From Alphaproteobacteria bacterium (GTDB lineage Bacteria > Pseudomonadota > Alphaproteobacteria > Sphingomonadales > Rhodothalassiaceae): a DNA stretch of 7,693 nucleotides. Below the pieces are notes generated by a model, which saw only the letters and a program-made list of their open reading frames with translations, made no database searches and was not told where the DNA came from. Below are positions 1-6,334 of the stretch, one piece after another. Position 1 is the first letter of the stretch. Every line of letters starts with the position of its first letter. The stretch lies in contig RFKS01000240.1 of the NCBI GenBank assembly GCA_003694205.1, forward strand, positions 1 to 7,693, in the 5' to 3' direction. The position numbers and the translations under genes are program-made.

Positions 1-233
1 AGATTGAGGATCGCGAAATCACGGCGCTTGCGCGGCGTGAAACCGCGCTTCGGGAGCCGCATGTGGATCGGCATCTGGCCGCCCTCGAAGCCCTTGACGA
101 CATAGCCCGAACGCGACTTCGCGCCCTTGTGGCCGCGACCGGCGGTCTTGCCCTTGCCCGAGCCGATACCACGACCGACCCGCGTGCGCGCCTTGCGCGC
201 GCCCTTGTTGTCCCTCAGCTCGTTCAGTCGCAT
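1..233 (-). CDS. rplO: 50S ribosomal protein L15, N-terminal part (gene runs off the left edge)
   Basis: The first 77 codons of L15 are visible; the rest lies left of the window. L15 is an early-to-mid assembly protein that threads through 23S rRNA domains and is needed for forming the central region of the 50S subunit. The translation opens [20 protein letters not shown], then the long Gly/Lys/Arg-rich arm with [20 protein letters not shown] (20-39), the family hallmark. [17 protein letters not shown] (49-65) is the second conserved block. The ATG at 233 is preceded by AAGGTGAT, and an upstream ATG 5 bases away is in a different frame. In the canonical order secY would follow after this gene; it is not in view. 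Confidence 0.97.
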   Translation of the reverse strand, partial: MRLNELRDNKGARKARTRVGRGIGSGKGKTAGRGHKGAKSRSGYVVKGFEGGQMPIHMRLPKRGFTPRKRRDFAILN

Positions 234-251
234 GACATCACCTTGACTGTA

Positions 252-269
252 CCGGCCGCGATCGGCCGG
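252..269 (-). repeat. Inverted repeat / GC hairpin in the rpmD-rplO gap
   Basis: CCGGCCG, a 4-base loop, then CGGCCGG makes a perfect 7-bp all-GC stem in the 43-base gap (234-276). On the minus strand no T-run follows it, so it does not look like an intrinsic terminator. It ends 7 bases upstream of the rplO binding site AAGGTGAT (237-244). Its role is unknown; it could be chance in GC-rich DNA, an mRNA-stability element, or a modulator of rplO translation. Confidence 0.45.
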
Positions 270-276
270 CCCGTTG

Positions 277-471
277 CTATCCCTGTTTCTCGACCACGCG
301 GACGAGATGCGCGACCTTGGCGATCATGCCGCGGACGGCCGGCGTGTCCTCGAGCTCGCGCGTCCTGTGCATCTTGTTGAGACCAAGTCCGACCAGCGTT
401 GCCCGCTGATCCTTCGGGCGCCGGATGGGGCTCCCGGTCTGGGTCACAAGAAGGGTCTTCCGCTTTGCCAT
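277..471 (-). CDS. rpmD: 50S ribosomal protein L30
   Basis: L30 (64 residues) is a small alpha/beta protein on the 23S rRNA, near the base of the 5S region. It is absent in some bacterial lineages but present here. The sequence [20 protein letters not shown] (6-25) and [20 protein letters not shown] (26-45) match the bacterial family. [15 protein letters not shown] (47-61) is the conserved C-terminal helix and strand. The length is a few residues above the E. coli protein (59), as is common in alphaproteobacteria. It begins 6 bases after the rpsE TAA, with GGAG in the last rpsE codons as binding site. It ends with TAG, followed by the widest gap in the window. Confidence 0.97.
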   Translation of the reverse strand: MAKRKTLLVTQTGSPIRRPKDQRATLVGLGLNKMHRTRELEDTPAVRGMIAKVAHLVRVVEKQG

Positions 472-477
472 TACCCG

Positions 478-1047
478 TTACTCCGCGTTCACGGCGCTGT
501 CCTCGCCGCCATGGCCCTGCTCCGCCAGCGTCCGGCGGGCCACGATCTCGCCCACCTTCTTACCCCGCTTTGCCGCGACATGACGCGGGCTCATCTGCCG
601 CGCCAGGGCGTCGAATGTGGCGCGGACCATGTTGTAGGGATTCGAGGTTCCGGTCGACTTGGTGACGACGTCCTGCACCCCGAGGCTCTCGAACACGGCG
701 CGCATCGGTCCGCCGGCGATGATGCCGGTGCCGGGAACGGCGGAGCGGATCAGCACCTTGCCCGCGCCGTGATGGCCGTGGCTGTCGTGATGCAGCGTCC
801 GGCCTTCGCGCAGCGGCACGCGGACCATCGAGCGCTTGGCCGCCTCGGTCGCCTTGCGAATGGCTTCCGGCACCTCGCGCGCCTTGCCCTGCCCGAAGCC
901 GACGCGGCCCTTGCCGTCACCGACCACCACGAGCGCGGCAAAGCCGAAGCGGCGCCCGCCCTTGACCACCTTGGCAACACGATTGATGTGCACCAGCTTC
1001 TCGATGAACTCGCTGTCTTCGCGATCAAACCGATCGGGGCGTGCCAT
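478..1047 (-). CDS. rpsE: 30S ribosomal protein S5
   Basis: S5 (189 residues; E. coli has 167) lines the mRNA entry channel with S3 and S4 and affects decoding fidelity. The N-terminal double-stranded-RNA-binding-like domain covers roughly 12-75. The loop VKGGRRFGF (28-36) is the site where spectinomycin-resistance changes occur in the family, and it looks wild-type. [20 protein letters not shown] (43-62) is the core signature. The second domain carries [19 protein letters not shown] (107-125) and [15 protein letters not shown] (134-148). Residues 86-93 form a His-rich patch (HHDSHGHH). The extra C-terminal length past about 165 is common in alphaproteobacteria. The ATG has GAGAGGAAGACAGG directly upstream. 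The stop is 6 bases before rpmD. Confidence 0.99.
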   Translation of the reverse strand: MARPDRFDREDSEFIEKLVHINRVAKVVKGGRRFGFAALVVVGDGKGRVGFGQGKAREVPEAIRKATEAAKRSMVRVPLREGRTLHHDSHGHHGAGKVLIRSAVPGTGIIAGGPMRAVFESLGVQDVVTKSTGTSNPYNMVRATFDALARQMSPRHVAAKRGKKVGEIVARRTLAEQGHGGEDSAVNAE

Positions 1048-1087
1048 CCTGTCTTCCTCTCAAATCCTGTTCTGTGCCTGGCTGCGC

Positions 1088-1444
1088 TCAGAAATCGAGG
1101 CCGCCCTCGCGTGCCGCCTCTGCGAGCGCGCGGACGCGGCCGTGATAGATATAGCCACCGCGGTCGAAGACGACGCGGTCAATGCCGGCCTTCTTTGCCC
1201 GTTCGGCGATCAGGTTGCCGACCTTCGCCGCACCTTCGACGGTGGCACCGGTCTTGCCCCGCAGCGCTGCATCAAGGGTCGAGGCGGCCGCCAGCGTCGC
1301 CCCCTTCTCGTCGTCGATGATCTGGGCATAGATATGCCTGGACGAGCGGTGAATGGACAGGCGCGGCCGTCCGCCGCCTTTCTGCCGCAGCTTCACCCGT
1401 GTCCGCTGCCGGCGTCGCTCGAAGAGTTTGCTGTTCTTGCTCAT
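1088..1444 (-). CDS. rplR: 50S ribosomal protein L18
   Basis: L18 (118 residues) binds 5S rRNA and attaches it with L5 to the central protuberance. The N-terminal basic arm ([20 protein letters not shown], 8-27) is the flexible RNA-contacting tail. [18 protein letters not shown] (28-45) and the C-terminal [20 protein letters not shown] (91-110) are the signature segments, with the usual short GGLDF-type end. The frame runs upstream into rplF; I placed the start at the ATG at 1444 (MSKNSKLF), with a GTG one codon before it as the alternative. The binding site (GGGCAGGA) is moderate and better spaced for the ATG. A 40-base gap to rpsE follows. Confidence 0.97.
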   Translation of the reverse strand: MSKNSKLFERRRQRTRVKLRQKGGGRPRLSIHRSSRHIYAQIIDDEKGATLAAASTLDAALRGKTGATVEGAAKVGNLIAERAKKAGIDRVVFDRGGYIYHGRVRALAEAAREGGLDF

Positions 1445-1457
1445 CACGTCCTGCCCG

Positions 1458-1991
1458 TTACTTCTTCTTGCCTTCCTTGCGGAAGATGTACTCGCCCGCA
1501 TACTTCACGCCCTTGCCCTTGTAGGGCTCCGGCTTGCGATAGGCGCGAATTTCGGCGGCAACCTGGCCCACCTTCTGCTTGTCGATCCCCGAAACCACAA
1601 TCTTCGTCTGTTCCGGCGTCTCGACCGTCACCCCCTCGGGCACCGCATATTCGATGTCATGGCTGTAGCCGAGTTGAAGATTGAGTGTCCGTCCGCGCGC
1701 CTGTGCCCGGAAGCCGACGCCGGTAATCTCCAGCCGCTTCTCGAAACCCTTGCTCACGCCCTCGATGATATTGGCGACGAGCGTCCGCTGCATGCCCCAC
1801 ATGGCATGCGAGCGCTTGCTGTCGTCCCGCGGCGTGACGACGAGAACATTGCCTTCGAGCTTCGCCTCGACCTCGTCCATGAGCGCAAGCGCAAGCTCGC
1901 CCTTGGGGCCTTTCGCCGTCACCCGCGCGCCGTCGACATTGACCGTCACGCCGGCCGGAATCTCGATCGGCTTCTTTCCGATACGCGACAT
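1458..1991 (-). CDS. rplF: 50S ribosomal protein L6
   Basis: L6 (177 residues, the standard length) binds 23S rRNA near the sarcin-ricin loop and the GTPase-associated region and is a late-assembly protein. It has two repeated alpha/beta domains: residues 1 to about 82 ([15 protein letters not shown], then [10 protein letters not shown]) and about 83-177 ([20 protein letters not shown]). The family signature [20 protein letters not shown] is at 154-173, with the basic GKKK end. A TTG three codons upstream would also keep the frame, but the length, the conserved MSRIGKKPI opening and the binding-site spacing favour the ATG. The TAA stop is 13 bases before rplR. Confidence 0.98.
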   Translation of the reverse strand: MSRIGKKPIEIPAGVTVNVDGARVTAKGPKGELALALMDEVEAKLEGNVLVVTPRDDSKRSHAMWGMQRTLVANIIEGVSKGFEKRLEITGVGFRAQARGRTLNLQLGYSHDIEYAVPEGVTVETPEQTKIVVSGIDKQKVGQVAAEIRAYRKPEPYKGKGVKYAGEYIFRKEGKKK

Positions 1992-2000
1992 CTTTTTCAA

Positions 2001-2009
2001 CCCTTCCCT
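2001..2009 (-). promoter_or_regulatory. Shine-Dalgarno for rplF (favours ATG over upstream TTG)
   Basis: AGGGAAGGG lies 9 bases ahead of the ATG at 1991. It directly abuts a TTG at 2000 that would start three codons earlier ([10 protein letters not shown]), which is too close for initiation there. Confidence 0.7.
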
Positions 2010-2017
2010 GACAGCGC

Positions 2018-2413
2018 TCAGAACACCGTGCAGATGACTTCGCCGCCGACATTCTTCTCGCGCGCCTCGGCGTCCGACAGCACACCCTTGGGCGTCGAGA
2101 CGATCGAGATGCCGAGCCCGTTGGCCACCCGCGGCAGATCGGCGACACCGGAATAGACACGTCGGCCGGGGGAGGAAACGCGCCGGATCGAGCGGATCAC
2201 CGGGTCACCCTCATGGTATTTGAGCCGGATCCGGAGTTCCGCCTTGTTGTCACCGAGATCGACCCGCTCGTAGCCGAGGATGTAGCCCTCACGCGCCAGC
2301 ACGTCGAGCACGCGCTGCCGCTGCTTCGAGGCCGGAGCCACGATCTCGTCCTTGCGCGCCTGCAGGCCGTTGCGGATGCGGGTGAGCATATCGCCCAGTG
2401 GGTCACACATCAT
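2018..2413 (-). CDS. rpsH: 30S ribosomal protein S8
   Basis: S8 (131 residues from this start) is a primary 16S rRNA-binding protein of the central domain, and in E. coli the translational repressor of the spc operon. It starts [16 protein letters not shown]. The two tandem ATGs (2413 and 2410) both fit the family; I chose the first because its spacing to TAAGGAGG is 9 bases, not 12, and alphaproteobacterial S8 is usually about 132 long. The RNA-binding C-terminal signature [17 protein letters not shown] (101-117) is complete, followed by the conserved GGEVICTVF end. The frame remains open upstream through rpsN, but that stretch has no S8-like sequence. It lies 14 bases after rpsN and 26 before rplF. 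Confidence 0.98.
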   Translation of the reverse strand: MMCDPLGDMLTRIRNGLQARKDEIVAPASKQRQRVLDVLAREGYILGYERVDLGDNKAELRIRLKYHEGDPVIRSIRRVSSPGRRVYSGVADLPRVANGLGISIVSTPKGVLSDAEAREKNVGGEVICTVF

Positions 2414-2422
2414 GTGCCGGGC

Positions 2423-2430
2423 CCTCCTTA
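2423..2430 (-). promoter_or_regulatory. Shine-Dalgarno for rpsH overlapping the rpsN stop
   Basis: TAAGGAGG includes the rpsN TAA stop itself. It lies 9 bases before the ATG at 2413 and 12 before the ATG at 2410, favouring the first of the two tandem ATGs. It also means the ribosome ending rpsN covers the rpsH initiation site. Confidence 0.8.
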
Positions 2431-2733
2431 CCAACTCGACTTGACGACGCCGGGAAGCTGCCCTTCCGAGGCAAGCTCCCGGAGCGCAATGCGCGACATC
2501 TTGAACTTGCGATAATAGCCACGCGGCCGGCCGGTCACCTCGCAACGATTGCGCAGGCGCGACGGGGCCGAGTTCCGCGGCAGTTCCGCAAGCTTCAGGC
2601 GCGCAAGAAAGCGCTCCTCCTCGGGCAGCGAGCGATCTTCGGAAATCGCTTTCAGCCGCGCCCGTCGCGTGGCGTATTTCTTCACCAGGCGCGCGCGGCG
2701 CGCGTTCTTCTCAATGGCGCTCTTCTTAGCCAT
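2428..2733 (-). CDS. rpsN: 30S ribosomal protein S14, zinc-free long form
   Basis: S14 (101 residues) is in the 30S head beside S3 and S10. It is the long form without a zinc ribbon: it has one Cys (Cys64, in [17 protein letters not shown], 61-77) where zinc forms have a CxxC pair set. It should therefore stay functional under zinc limitation without a paralogue swap; that is inference from the family. [20 protein letters not shown] is the normal opening, and the C-terminus [11 protein letters not shown] is invariant in this class. The gene begins 9 bases after the rplE stop, with a weak, indirect binding site (GGTGAGTGAGAG). Its TAA stop is embedded in the rpsH ribosome binding site. Confidence 0.98.
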   Translation of the reverse strand: MAKKSAIEKNARRARLVKKYATRRARLKAISEDRSLPEEERFLARLKLAELPRNSAPSRLRNRCEVTGRPRGYYRKFKMSRIALRELASEGQLPGVVKSSW

Positions 2734-2742
2734 CCTGTGCTC

Positions 2743-3312
2743 TCACTCACCCTGCTTGTCGGTAAACGGCATGTCGAAGCCGCGCAGCAATTCGCGCGCC
2801 TCGTCGTCGGTACGTGCCGTCGTACAGATGATGATATCCATGCCCCGCACATGCTCGACCTTGTCATAGTCGATCTCGGGGAAGACGATCTGTTCCTTGA
2901 GCCCGAGCGCATAGTTGCCGCGCCCGTCGAAGCTCTTCGGGCTGACGCCGCGAAAGTCGCGCACCCGCGGCAGCGCGATGGTGATCAGGCGATCGAGGAA
3001 CTCGTACATCCGCTTGCCGCGCAGCGTCACCTTGACGCCGATCGGCATGCCCTCGCGCAGCTTGAAGGCGGCAATCGACTTCTTGGCCCGCGTCACCACC
3101 GGCTTCTGCCCGGCGATCGCGGCGATCTCCTCGACCACCTTGTTGATGCGCTTGGCATCGCCGACCGCGTCTCCGACGCCGACATTGATGACGATCTTGT
3201 CGAGCCGCGGCACCTCGAACGGGTTGCGGTAGCCGAACTTCTTCGTCAGGTCGCCGCGCACCGCCTCATAGCGCTCCTTGAGACGCGGCACATAGGTCTT
3301 CGCCTCAGCCAT
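2743..3312 (-). CDS. rplE: 50S ribosomal protein L5
   Basis: L5 (189 residues; E. coli has 179, and alphaproteobacterial versions are slightly longer) binds 5S rRNA in the central protuberance with L18 and contacts P-site tRNA and S13. It starts [38 protein letters not shown] (37-54) is the signature region. [20 protein letters not shown] (69-88) and [20 protein letters not shown] (97-116) carry the 5S-binding surface, and [20 protein letters not shown] (119-138) is conserved. The C-terminal [20 protein letters not shown] is normal. The start codon overlaps the rplX end by 8 bases in another frame (ATGGCTGA). In E. coli the S8 repressor site lies around this start, but there is no intergenic space for it here. 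Confidence 0.99.
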   Translation of the reverse strand: MAEAKTYVPRLKERYEAVRGDLTKKFGYRNPFEVPRLDKIVINVGVGDAVGDAKRINKVVEEIAAIAGQKPVVTRAKKSIAAFKLREGMPIGVKVTLRGKRMYEFLDRLITIALPRVRDFRGVSPKSFDGRGNYALGLKEQIVFPEIDYDKVEHVRGMDIIICTTARTDDEARELLRGFDMPFTDKQGE

Positions 3313-3622
3313 CGATCACCTCCCCCGACCGCTTGGCCACGCGAACCTTGCGGCCATCGTCGAGAATCCTGAATCCGACCCGCGTCGGGCGCCCGTCCTT
3401 GGGGTCCTCGAGCGCGAGATTCGACAGATGGATCGGCGCCTCCATCGACTCGATCCCGCCGGGGCCGGTGGGCCCGGGACGGCGATGCCGCTTAACGAGA
3501 TTGACGCCCGCCACGCGCGCCCGGCCGCGCTTCGGGAAGACCTCGAGGATCTCGCCGCGCTTGCCCTTGTCGCGACCGGCGAGCACGACCACCTTGTCGC
3601 CCTTTTTCAGTTTCGCCGCCAT
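3305..3622 (-). CDS. rplX: 50S ribosomal protein L24
   Basis: L24 (105 residues) is one of the two initiators of 50S assembly and later sits near the tunnel exit. The KOW domain is at about 4-37, with [20 protein letters not shown] as its core. [13 protein letters not shown] (37-49) and [17 protein letters not shown] (55-71) are family-typical. The open frame extends far upstream through rplN, but only the start at 3622 gives the conserved [11 protein letters not shown] opening and has GGAGG 7 bases ahead. The ATG overlaps the rplN TGA by one base (TGATG), a classic re-initiation junction. The 3' end overlaps rplE by 8 bases and contains the rplE ribosome binding site. Confidence 0.98.
   Translation of the reverse strand: MAAKLKKGDKVVVLAGRDKGKRGEILEVFPKRGRARVAGVNLVKRHRRPGPTGPGGIESMEAPIHLSNLALEDPKDGRPTRVGFRILDDGRKVRVAKRSGEVIDG
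3314..3323 (-). promoter_or_regulatory. Strong Shine-Dalgarno for rplE inside rplX
   Basis: GGAGGTGATC is fully complementary to the usual 16S rRNA 3' tail (GATCACCTCC). It sits within the last coding codons of rplX, with GGAGG 6 bases before the rplE ATG. It is the longest anti-Shine-Dalgarno match I see in the window. Confidence 0.85.
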
Positions 3623-3990
3623 CACAGAACCTCCGGCGCCAGCGAGATGATCTTCATCTGTTTCGCGGCCCTCAGCTCGCGCACCACCGGACCGAAGATG
3701 CGGGTGCCGATCGGCTCGCCCTGCTTGTTGATGAGCACCGCAGCATTGCGGTCGAAGCGGATGGCCGAGCCGTCCGGGCGGCGGATTTCCTTCGCCGTGC
3801 GGACGATGACCGCGCGATGGACGTCGCCCTTCTTCACGCGCCCGCGCGGGATCGCCTCCTTCACCGAGACCACGATGACATCGCCGACGCCCGCGGTCTT
3901 GCGCTTCGAGCCGCCGAGCACCTTGATGCACTGCACCCGGCGCGCACCGGAATTGTCGGCGACGTCGAGGTTGGTTTGCATCTGAATCAT
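3622..3990 (-). CDS. rplN: 50S ribosomal protein L14
   Basis: L14 (122 residues, the standard length) binds 23S rRNA at the subunit interface, touches 16S helix 14, and is the docking site for the silencing factor Rsf[21 protein letters not shown] is an alphaproteobacterial-type start. It is followed by [10 protein letters not shown] and the signature [17 protein letters not shown] (41-57). The region [18 protein letters not shown] (71-88) and the terminal [11 protein letters not shown]...SLAPEVL are conserved. The ATG is preceded by GAGGAAGTGAT. The next ATGs (Met4 and beyond) would remove conserved residues. It is the first gene of the spc operon in E. coli. The final codons carry the binding site of rplX, and the TGA stop shares one base with the rplX ATG. 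Confidence 0.99.
   Translation of the reverse strand: MIQMQTNLDVADNSGARRVQCIKVLGGSKRKTAGVGDVIVVSVKEAIPRGRVKKGDVHRAVIVRTAKEIRRPDGSAIRFDRNAAVLINKQGEPIGTRIFGPVVRELRAAKQMKIISLAPEVL
3630..3634 (-). promoter_or_regulatory. Shine-Dalgarno for rplX (decides the start)
   Basis: GGAGG lies in the last codons of rplN, 7 bases upstream of the ATG at 3622. It fixes the L24 start against the much longer open frame that runs up through rplN. Confidence 0.8.
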
Positions 3991-4029
3991 GGCATCACTT
4001 CCTCAATTTGGCACCTGGGCGCCCCGTTC

Positions 4030-4278
4030 TCACACCGTCTCGACATGATCGCCCGAGACGACGCGCCAGCATTTCTGCTTCGAGATCGGCCGGCACTCCT
4101 CGATTCGCACGCGGTCGCCGGTCTTCCATTCATTGGCCTCGTCATGCGCGTGATACTTCTTCGTCCGACGCACGATCTTGCCCAGAAGCGGGTGCTTGAA
4201 GCGCCGCTCGACCGACACCACCACGGTCTTGTCATTACGGTCGCTGACCACCGTTCCTGTCAGAATTCGTTTCGGCAT
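4030..4278 (-). CDS. rpsQ: 30S ribosomal protein S17
   Basis: S17 (82 residues) is a primary 16S rRNA-binding protein of OB fold that organises the 5' and central domains of the small subunit. [20 protein letters not shown] is the family opening, [19 protein letters not shown] (29-47) forms the rRNA-binding loop, and the signature [20 protein letters not shown] spans 54-73. The binding site upstream is GAGAGGA, about 7 bases before the ATG, in a 28-base gap after rpmC. In E. coli this is the last gene of the S10 operon; here the next gene, rplN, begins after 39 bases with no terminator-like hairpin plus T-run, so transcription probably continues. Confidence 0.98.
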   Translation of the reverse strand: MPKRILTGTVVSDRNDKTVVVSVERRFKHPLLGKIVRRTKKYHAHDEANEWKTGDRVRIEECRPISKQKCWRVVSGDHVETV

Positions 4279-4306
4279 TGCCGTCCTCTCATCTCATGGA
4301 CGCCCG

Positions 4307-4498
4307 TCAGGCGGCCGTCTTCTCGCGCAAAATGGTCTTGATCCGGGCGATGTCGCGCCGCACCTGGCGCACCCGCGCCGTGTTCTCGAGCTGTCCCGCC
4401 GCCGCCTGGAATCGCAGATTGAACTGCTCCTTCTTCAGCCGCGCGAGATCCGCCTTCAGCTCGTCGATCGTCTTGACCCGAAAATCTGCCGCCTTCAT
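4307..4498 (-). CDS. rpmC: 50S ribosomal protein L29
   Basis: L29 (63 residues) is a small, two-helix protein next to L23 at the tunnel exit, where it helps form the platform for nascent-chain factors. The sequence is the expected antiparallel helical hairpin: [20 protein letters not shown] (10-29), a short turn [10 protein letters not shown], then [18 protein letters not shown] (42-59). The [11 protein letters not shown] and RRDIARIKT segments are the family signature. [10 protein letters not shown] at the N-terminus is typical of alphaproteobacterial L29. A GAGGAG binding site lies about 12 bases upstream in the 22-base gap after rplP. It ends with TGA, 28 bases before rpsQ. Confidence 0.97.
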   Translation of the reverse strand: MKAADFRVKTIDELKADLARLKKEQFNLRFQAAAGQLENTARVRQVRRDIARIKTILREKTAA

Positions 4499-4520
4499 CG
4501 CTCGCCTCTCCTCATCCGCT

Positions 4521-4931
4521 CTAAAGGCGCCGCATCACGAACTTGGTGCCGATGGGCAACTTCGCGGCGGCGCGCTCGAACGCCCCGCGCGCAACCGCCT
4601 CAGACACGCCGTCGACCTCGAACATAATCCGCCCGGGCTTCACACGCGCGACCCAGAATTCGGGCGAGCCCTTGCCCTTGCCCATGCGCACCTCGGTCGG
4701 CTTCTTGGACACCGGGACGTCGGGAAAGATCCGGATCCACACCTTGCCGGCACGCCGCATGTGACGCGTCATGGCACGGCGCGCGGCCTCGATCTGGCGC
4801 GCCGTGATCCGCCCCGGCTCGAGCGCCTTGAGACCGAACGCTCCGTTGTCGAGCTCGGTTCCGCCCTTGGCAAGACCGTGGATGCGGCCCTTGTGCGCCT
4901 TGCGGTATTTCGTTCGTTTCGGCTGCAGCAT
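4521..4931 (-). CDS. rplP: 50S ribosomal protein L16
   Basis: L16 (136 residues, the normal length) binds 23S rRNA between the peptidyl-transferase centre and the A-site tRNA elbow and is a late-assembling 50S protein. The opening [20 protein letters not shown] is canonical. The signature [20 protein letters not shown] (65-84) is followed by [20 protein letters not shown]. Arg82 in the VRMGKGKG segment corresponds to E. coli Arg81, which is hydroxylated by the oxygenase YcfD/RoxA in species that carry it; whether that enzyme exists here cannot be seen. The gene follows rpsC after 30 bases that carry only a weak binding site (GGGGTAAGG, close to the ATG). It ends with TAG, 22 bases before rpmC. 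Confidence 0.99.
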   Translation of the reverse strand: MLQPKRTKYRKAHKGRIHGLAKGGTELDNGAFGLKALEPGRITARQIEAARRAMTRHMRRAGKVWIRIFPDVPVSKKPTEVRMGKGKGSPEFWVARVKPGRIMFEVDGVSEAVARGAFERAAAKLPIGTKFVMRRL

Positions 4932-4961
4932 GATGCCTTACCCCTGCACTTGCCTTATGCC

Positions 4962-5657
4962 TCAGCGCCGGCCACCGGCAGCCGCGGTCTGCAGCTCCTG
5001 GAGCCGTCGTTCCTGGGCATAGGGATCATGTTCCATGATCTCGCCCTTGAAGACCCACACCTTGATGCCGCAGATGCCATAGGCGGTCTTTGCCTCGGCG
5101 GTGCCGTAATCGATGTCGGCCCGGAGCGTATGAAGCGGCACACGGCCCTCGCGATACCATTCGGTGCGCGCAATCTCGGCGCCGCCGAGACGGCCGCCGG
5201 CATTGACGCGAATGCCGAGCGCCCCGAGCCGCATCGCCGACTGCACCGCGCGCTTCATCGCCCGCCGGAAGGAGACGCGGCGCTCGAGCTGCTGCGCGAT
5301 GTTTTCGGCGATCAACCGCGCCTCGAGCTCCGGCTTTCTGATCTCGACGATATTGAGCGTCGTCTCAGCGCCGGTCAGCTTGCCCAGATCCTGGCGCAGC
5401 TTGTCGATATCGGCACCCTTCTTGCCGATGATCACGCCGGGCCGCGCCGAATAGACGGTGATACGCGGCTTCTTCGCCGGGCGCTCGATGACGATGCGGC
5501 TGACGCCCGCCTGCTTGAGGCGGTCGCGCACGAATTCCCGGATGCGGATGTCCTCGTGCAGGAGCTTCGCATACTCGCCGCGATCCGCGTACCAGCGCGA
5601 GTCCCAGGTCCGGTTGATGCCGAGCCGCAGCCCGATGGGATTGACCTTCTGACCCAT
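4962..5657 (-). CDS. rpsC: 30S ribosomal protein S3
   Basis: S3 (231 residues, close to the 233 of E. coli) lies on the solvent side of the 30S head and forms the mRNA entry channel with S4 and S5. It opens [14 protein letters not shown]. The type-2 KH domain spans roughly 38-107, with the GxxG loop at Gly78-Lys-Lys-Gly81 inside [12 protein letters not shown]. The C-terminal domain carries [14 protein letters not shown]; Arg131, Arg132 and Lys135 coincide with the E. coli residues implicated in mRNA helicase activity. The signature around [20 protein letters not shown] (155-174) and the terminal [14 protein letters not shown] are both intact. The start has AAAGGAGG 9 bases upstream, inside the end of rplV, and the gene lies 4 bases after the rplV stop. 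Confidence 0.99.
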   Translation of the reverse strand: MGQKVNPIGLRLGINRTWDSRWYADRGEYAKLLHEDIRIREFVRDRLKQAGVSRIVIERPAKKPRITVYSARPGVIIGKKGADIDKLRQDLGKLTGAETTLNIVEIRKPELEARLIAENIAQQLERRVSFRRAMKRAVQSAMRLGALGIRVNAGGRLGGAEIARTEWYREGRVPLHTLRADIDYGTAEAKTAYGICGIKVWVFKGEIMEHDPYAQERRLQELQTAAAGGRR

Positions 5658-5661
5658 GACC

Positions 5662-6039
5662 TCAGGCCTCCTTTACTTCGCGGACCACGATGCGCAGCCG
5701 GCTGAAGGGCTTTTCGATACGTCCCACGCGACCTCGGGCACGGGCCCGGAACCTCTTGAGCACCAGCGACTTGCCGACCGATGCCTCGGCCACCACGAGC
5801 TGGTCCACGTCGAGATTGTGATTGTTCTCCGCATTGGCGATCGCCGACTGCAGGACCTTGCGCACATCGGCCGCCGCCGACCGCCGATTGAAGCTCAATG
5901 AGGCGAGCGCCTTCTCGACCGGCAGGCCGCGGATGCTGGCCGCCACCAGATTGAGCTTCTGCGGCGAACCGCGCAGCATGGTGGCCACGGCCATCGCCTC
6001 GTTCTCGCCGACACGGCGCGGATTTTGTGCCTTGCCCAC
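5662..6039 (-). CDS. rplV: 50S ribosomal protein L22, GTG start
   Basis: L22 (125 residues) binds all six domains of 23S rRNA; its beta-hairpin forms part of the exit-tunnel constriction with L4 and is where macrolide-resistance changes arise in the family. The sequence starts MGKAQNPRR, an alphaproteobacterial-type extension relative to the 110-residue E. coli protein. [14 protein letters not shown] (25-38) and [20 protein letters not shown] (66-85) are the conserved core. The hairpin region lies at about 86-106 ([12 protein letters not shown]), followed by [16 protein letters not shown]. The start codon is GTG; no in-frame ATG nearby would keep the conserved N-terminus, and a strong AGGAGG lies 8 bases upstream. 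The gene follows rpsS by 2 bases and precedes rpsC by 4. Confidence 0.98.
   Translation of the reverse strand: MGKAQNPRRVGENEAMAVATMLRGSPQKLNLVAASIRGLPVEKALASLSFNRRSAAADVRKVLQSAIANAENNHNLDVDQLVVAEASVGKSLVLKRFRARARGRVGRIEKPFSRLRIVVREVKEA
5667..5674 (-). promoter_or_regulatory. Shine-Dalgarno for rpsC
   Basis: AAAGGAGG sits in the final codons of rplV, 9 bases before the rpsC ATG. It is one of the strongest binding sites in the window and lies upstream of the rplV stop codon, favouring coupled re-initiation. Confidence 0.8.
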
Positions 6040-6041
6040 GG

Positions 6042-6320
6042 TTACTTCCTCCTCGCCTTCTTGTCCGCGCCATGGCCGTAAAAGGTCCGCGTCGGCGCGA
6101 ATTCGCCGAGCTTGTGGCCGACCATGTCCTCGGTGACATAGACGGGCACGAATTTGTGGCCGTTATAGACATTGAAGGTCAGGCCGACGAATTGCGGGAC
6201 GATGGTCGAGCGTCGCGACCAGGTCTTGATCACCGGCTTCTTGGGTGACGCCTGCGCCTCCTCCGCCTTCTTCAGAAGGGAGAGCTCGACGAAGGGGCCT
6301 TTCCAGACTGAACGCGCCAT
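6042..6320 (-). CDS. rpsS: 30S ribosomal protein S19
   Basis: S19 (92 residues, the normal length) sits in the head of the 30S subunit with S13 and contacts 16S rRNA helices near the A-site tRNA. It begins [20 protein letters not shown], the family opening, and carries the signature region at 50-78 that includes [11 protein letters not shown] and [11 protein letters not shown]. The tail is basic (ADKKARRK). An open frame continues upstream into rplB, but that part is antisense-free shadow of L2 in another frame. The start at 6320 is chosen because it gives the conserved N-terminus and has AGAGGAG just upstream, in the 14-base gap after the rplB stop. The TAA stop is 2 bases before rplV, whose ribosome binding site lies in the rpsS tail. 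Confidence 0.98.
   Translation of the reverse strand: MARSVWKGPFVELSLLKKAEEAQASPKKPVIKTWSRRSTIVPQFVGLTFNVYNGHKFVPVYVTEDMVGHKLGEFAPTRTFYGHGADKKARRK
6048..6053 (-). promoter_or_regulatory. Shine-Dalgarno for rplV (supports the GTG start)
   Basis: AGGAGG lies inside the last codons of rpsS, 8 bases upstream of the GTG at 6039. A near-perfect site at ideal spacing supports GTG as the true start of L22 and implies coupling to rpsS translation. Confidence 0.85.
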
Positions 6321-6334
6321 GATCCCTCGCTCCT

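Noticed and set aside
274..1320. 348-residue plus-strand open frame antisense to rpmD, rpsE and rplR
   Set aside because: Same antisense shadow effect; no binding site or domain supports it.
3305..3931. 208-residue version of rplX starting inside rplN
   Set aside because: The upstream half is an out-of-frame reading of rplN. The L24 family start and GGAGG place the true start at 3622.
4017..4024. GGGCGCCC palindrome between rpsQ and rplN as a possible operator or terminator
   Set aside because: It has no loop, only 8 bases and no T-run, and is expected by chance in GC-rich sequence.
4278..5705. 475-residue open frame on the plus strand, antisense to rpmC, rplP, rplV 3' end and rpsC
   Set aside because: It lies wholly opposite well-recognised ribosomal protein genes, has no recognisable domain, and its composition is what GC-rich third-position bias produces on the opposite strand.
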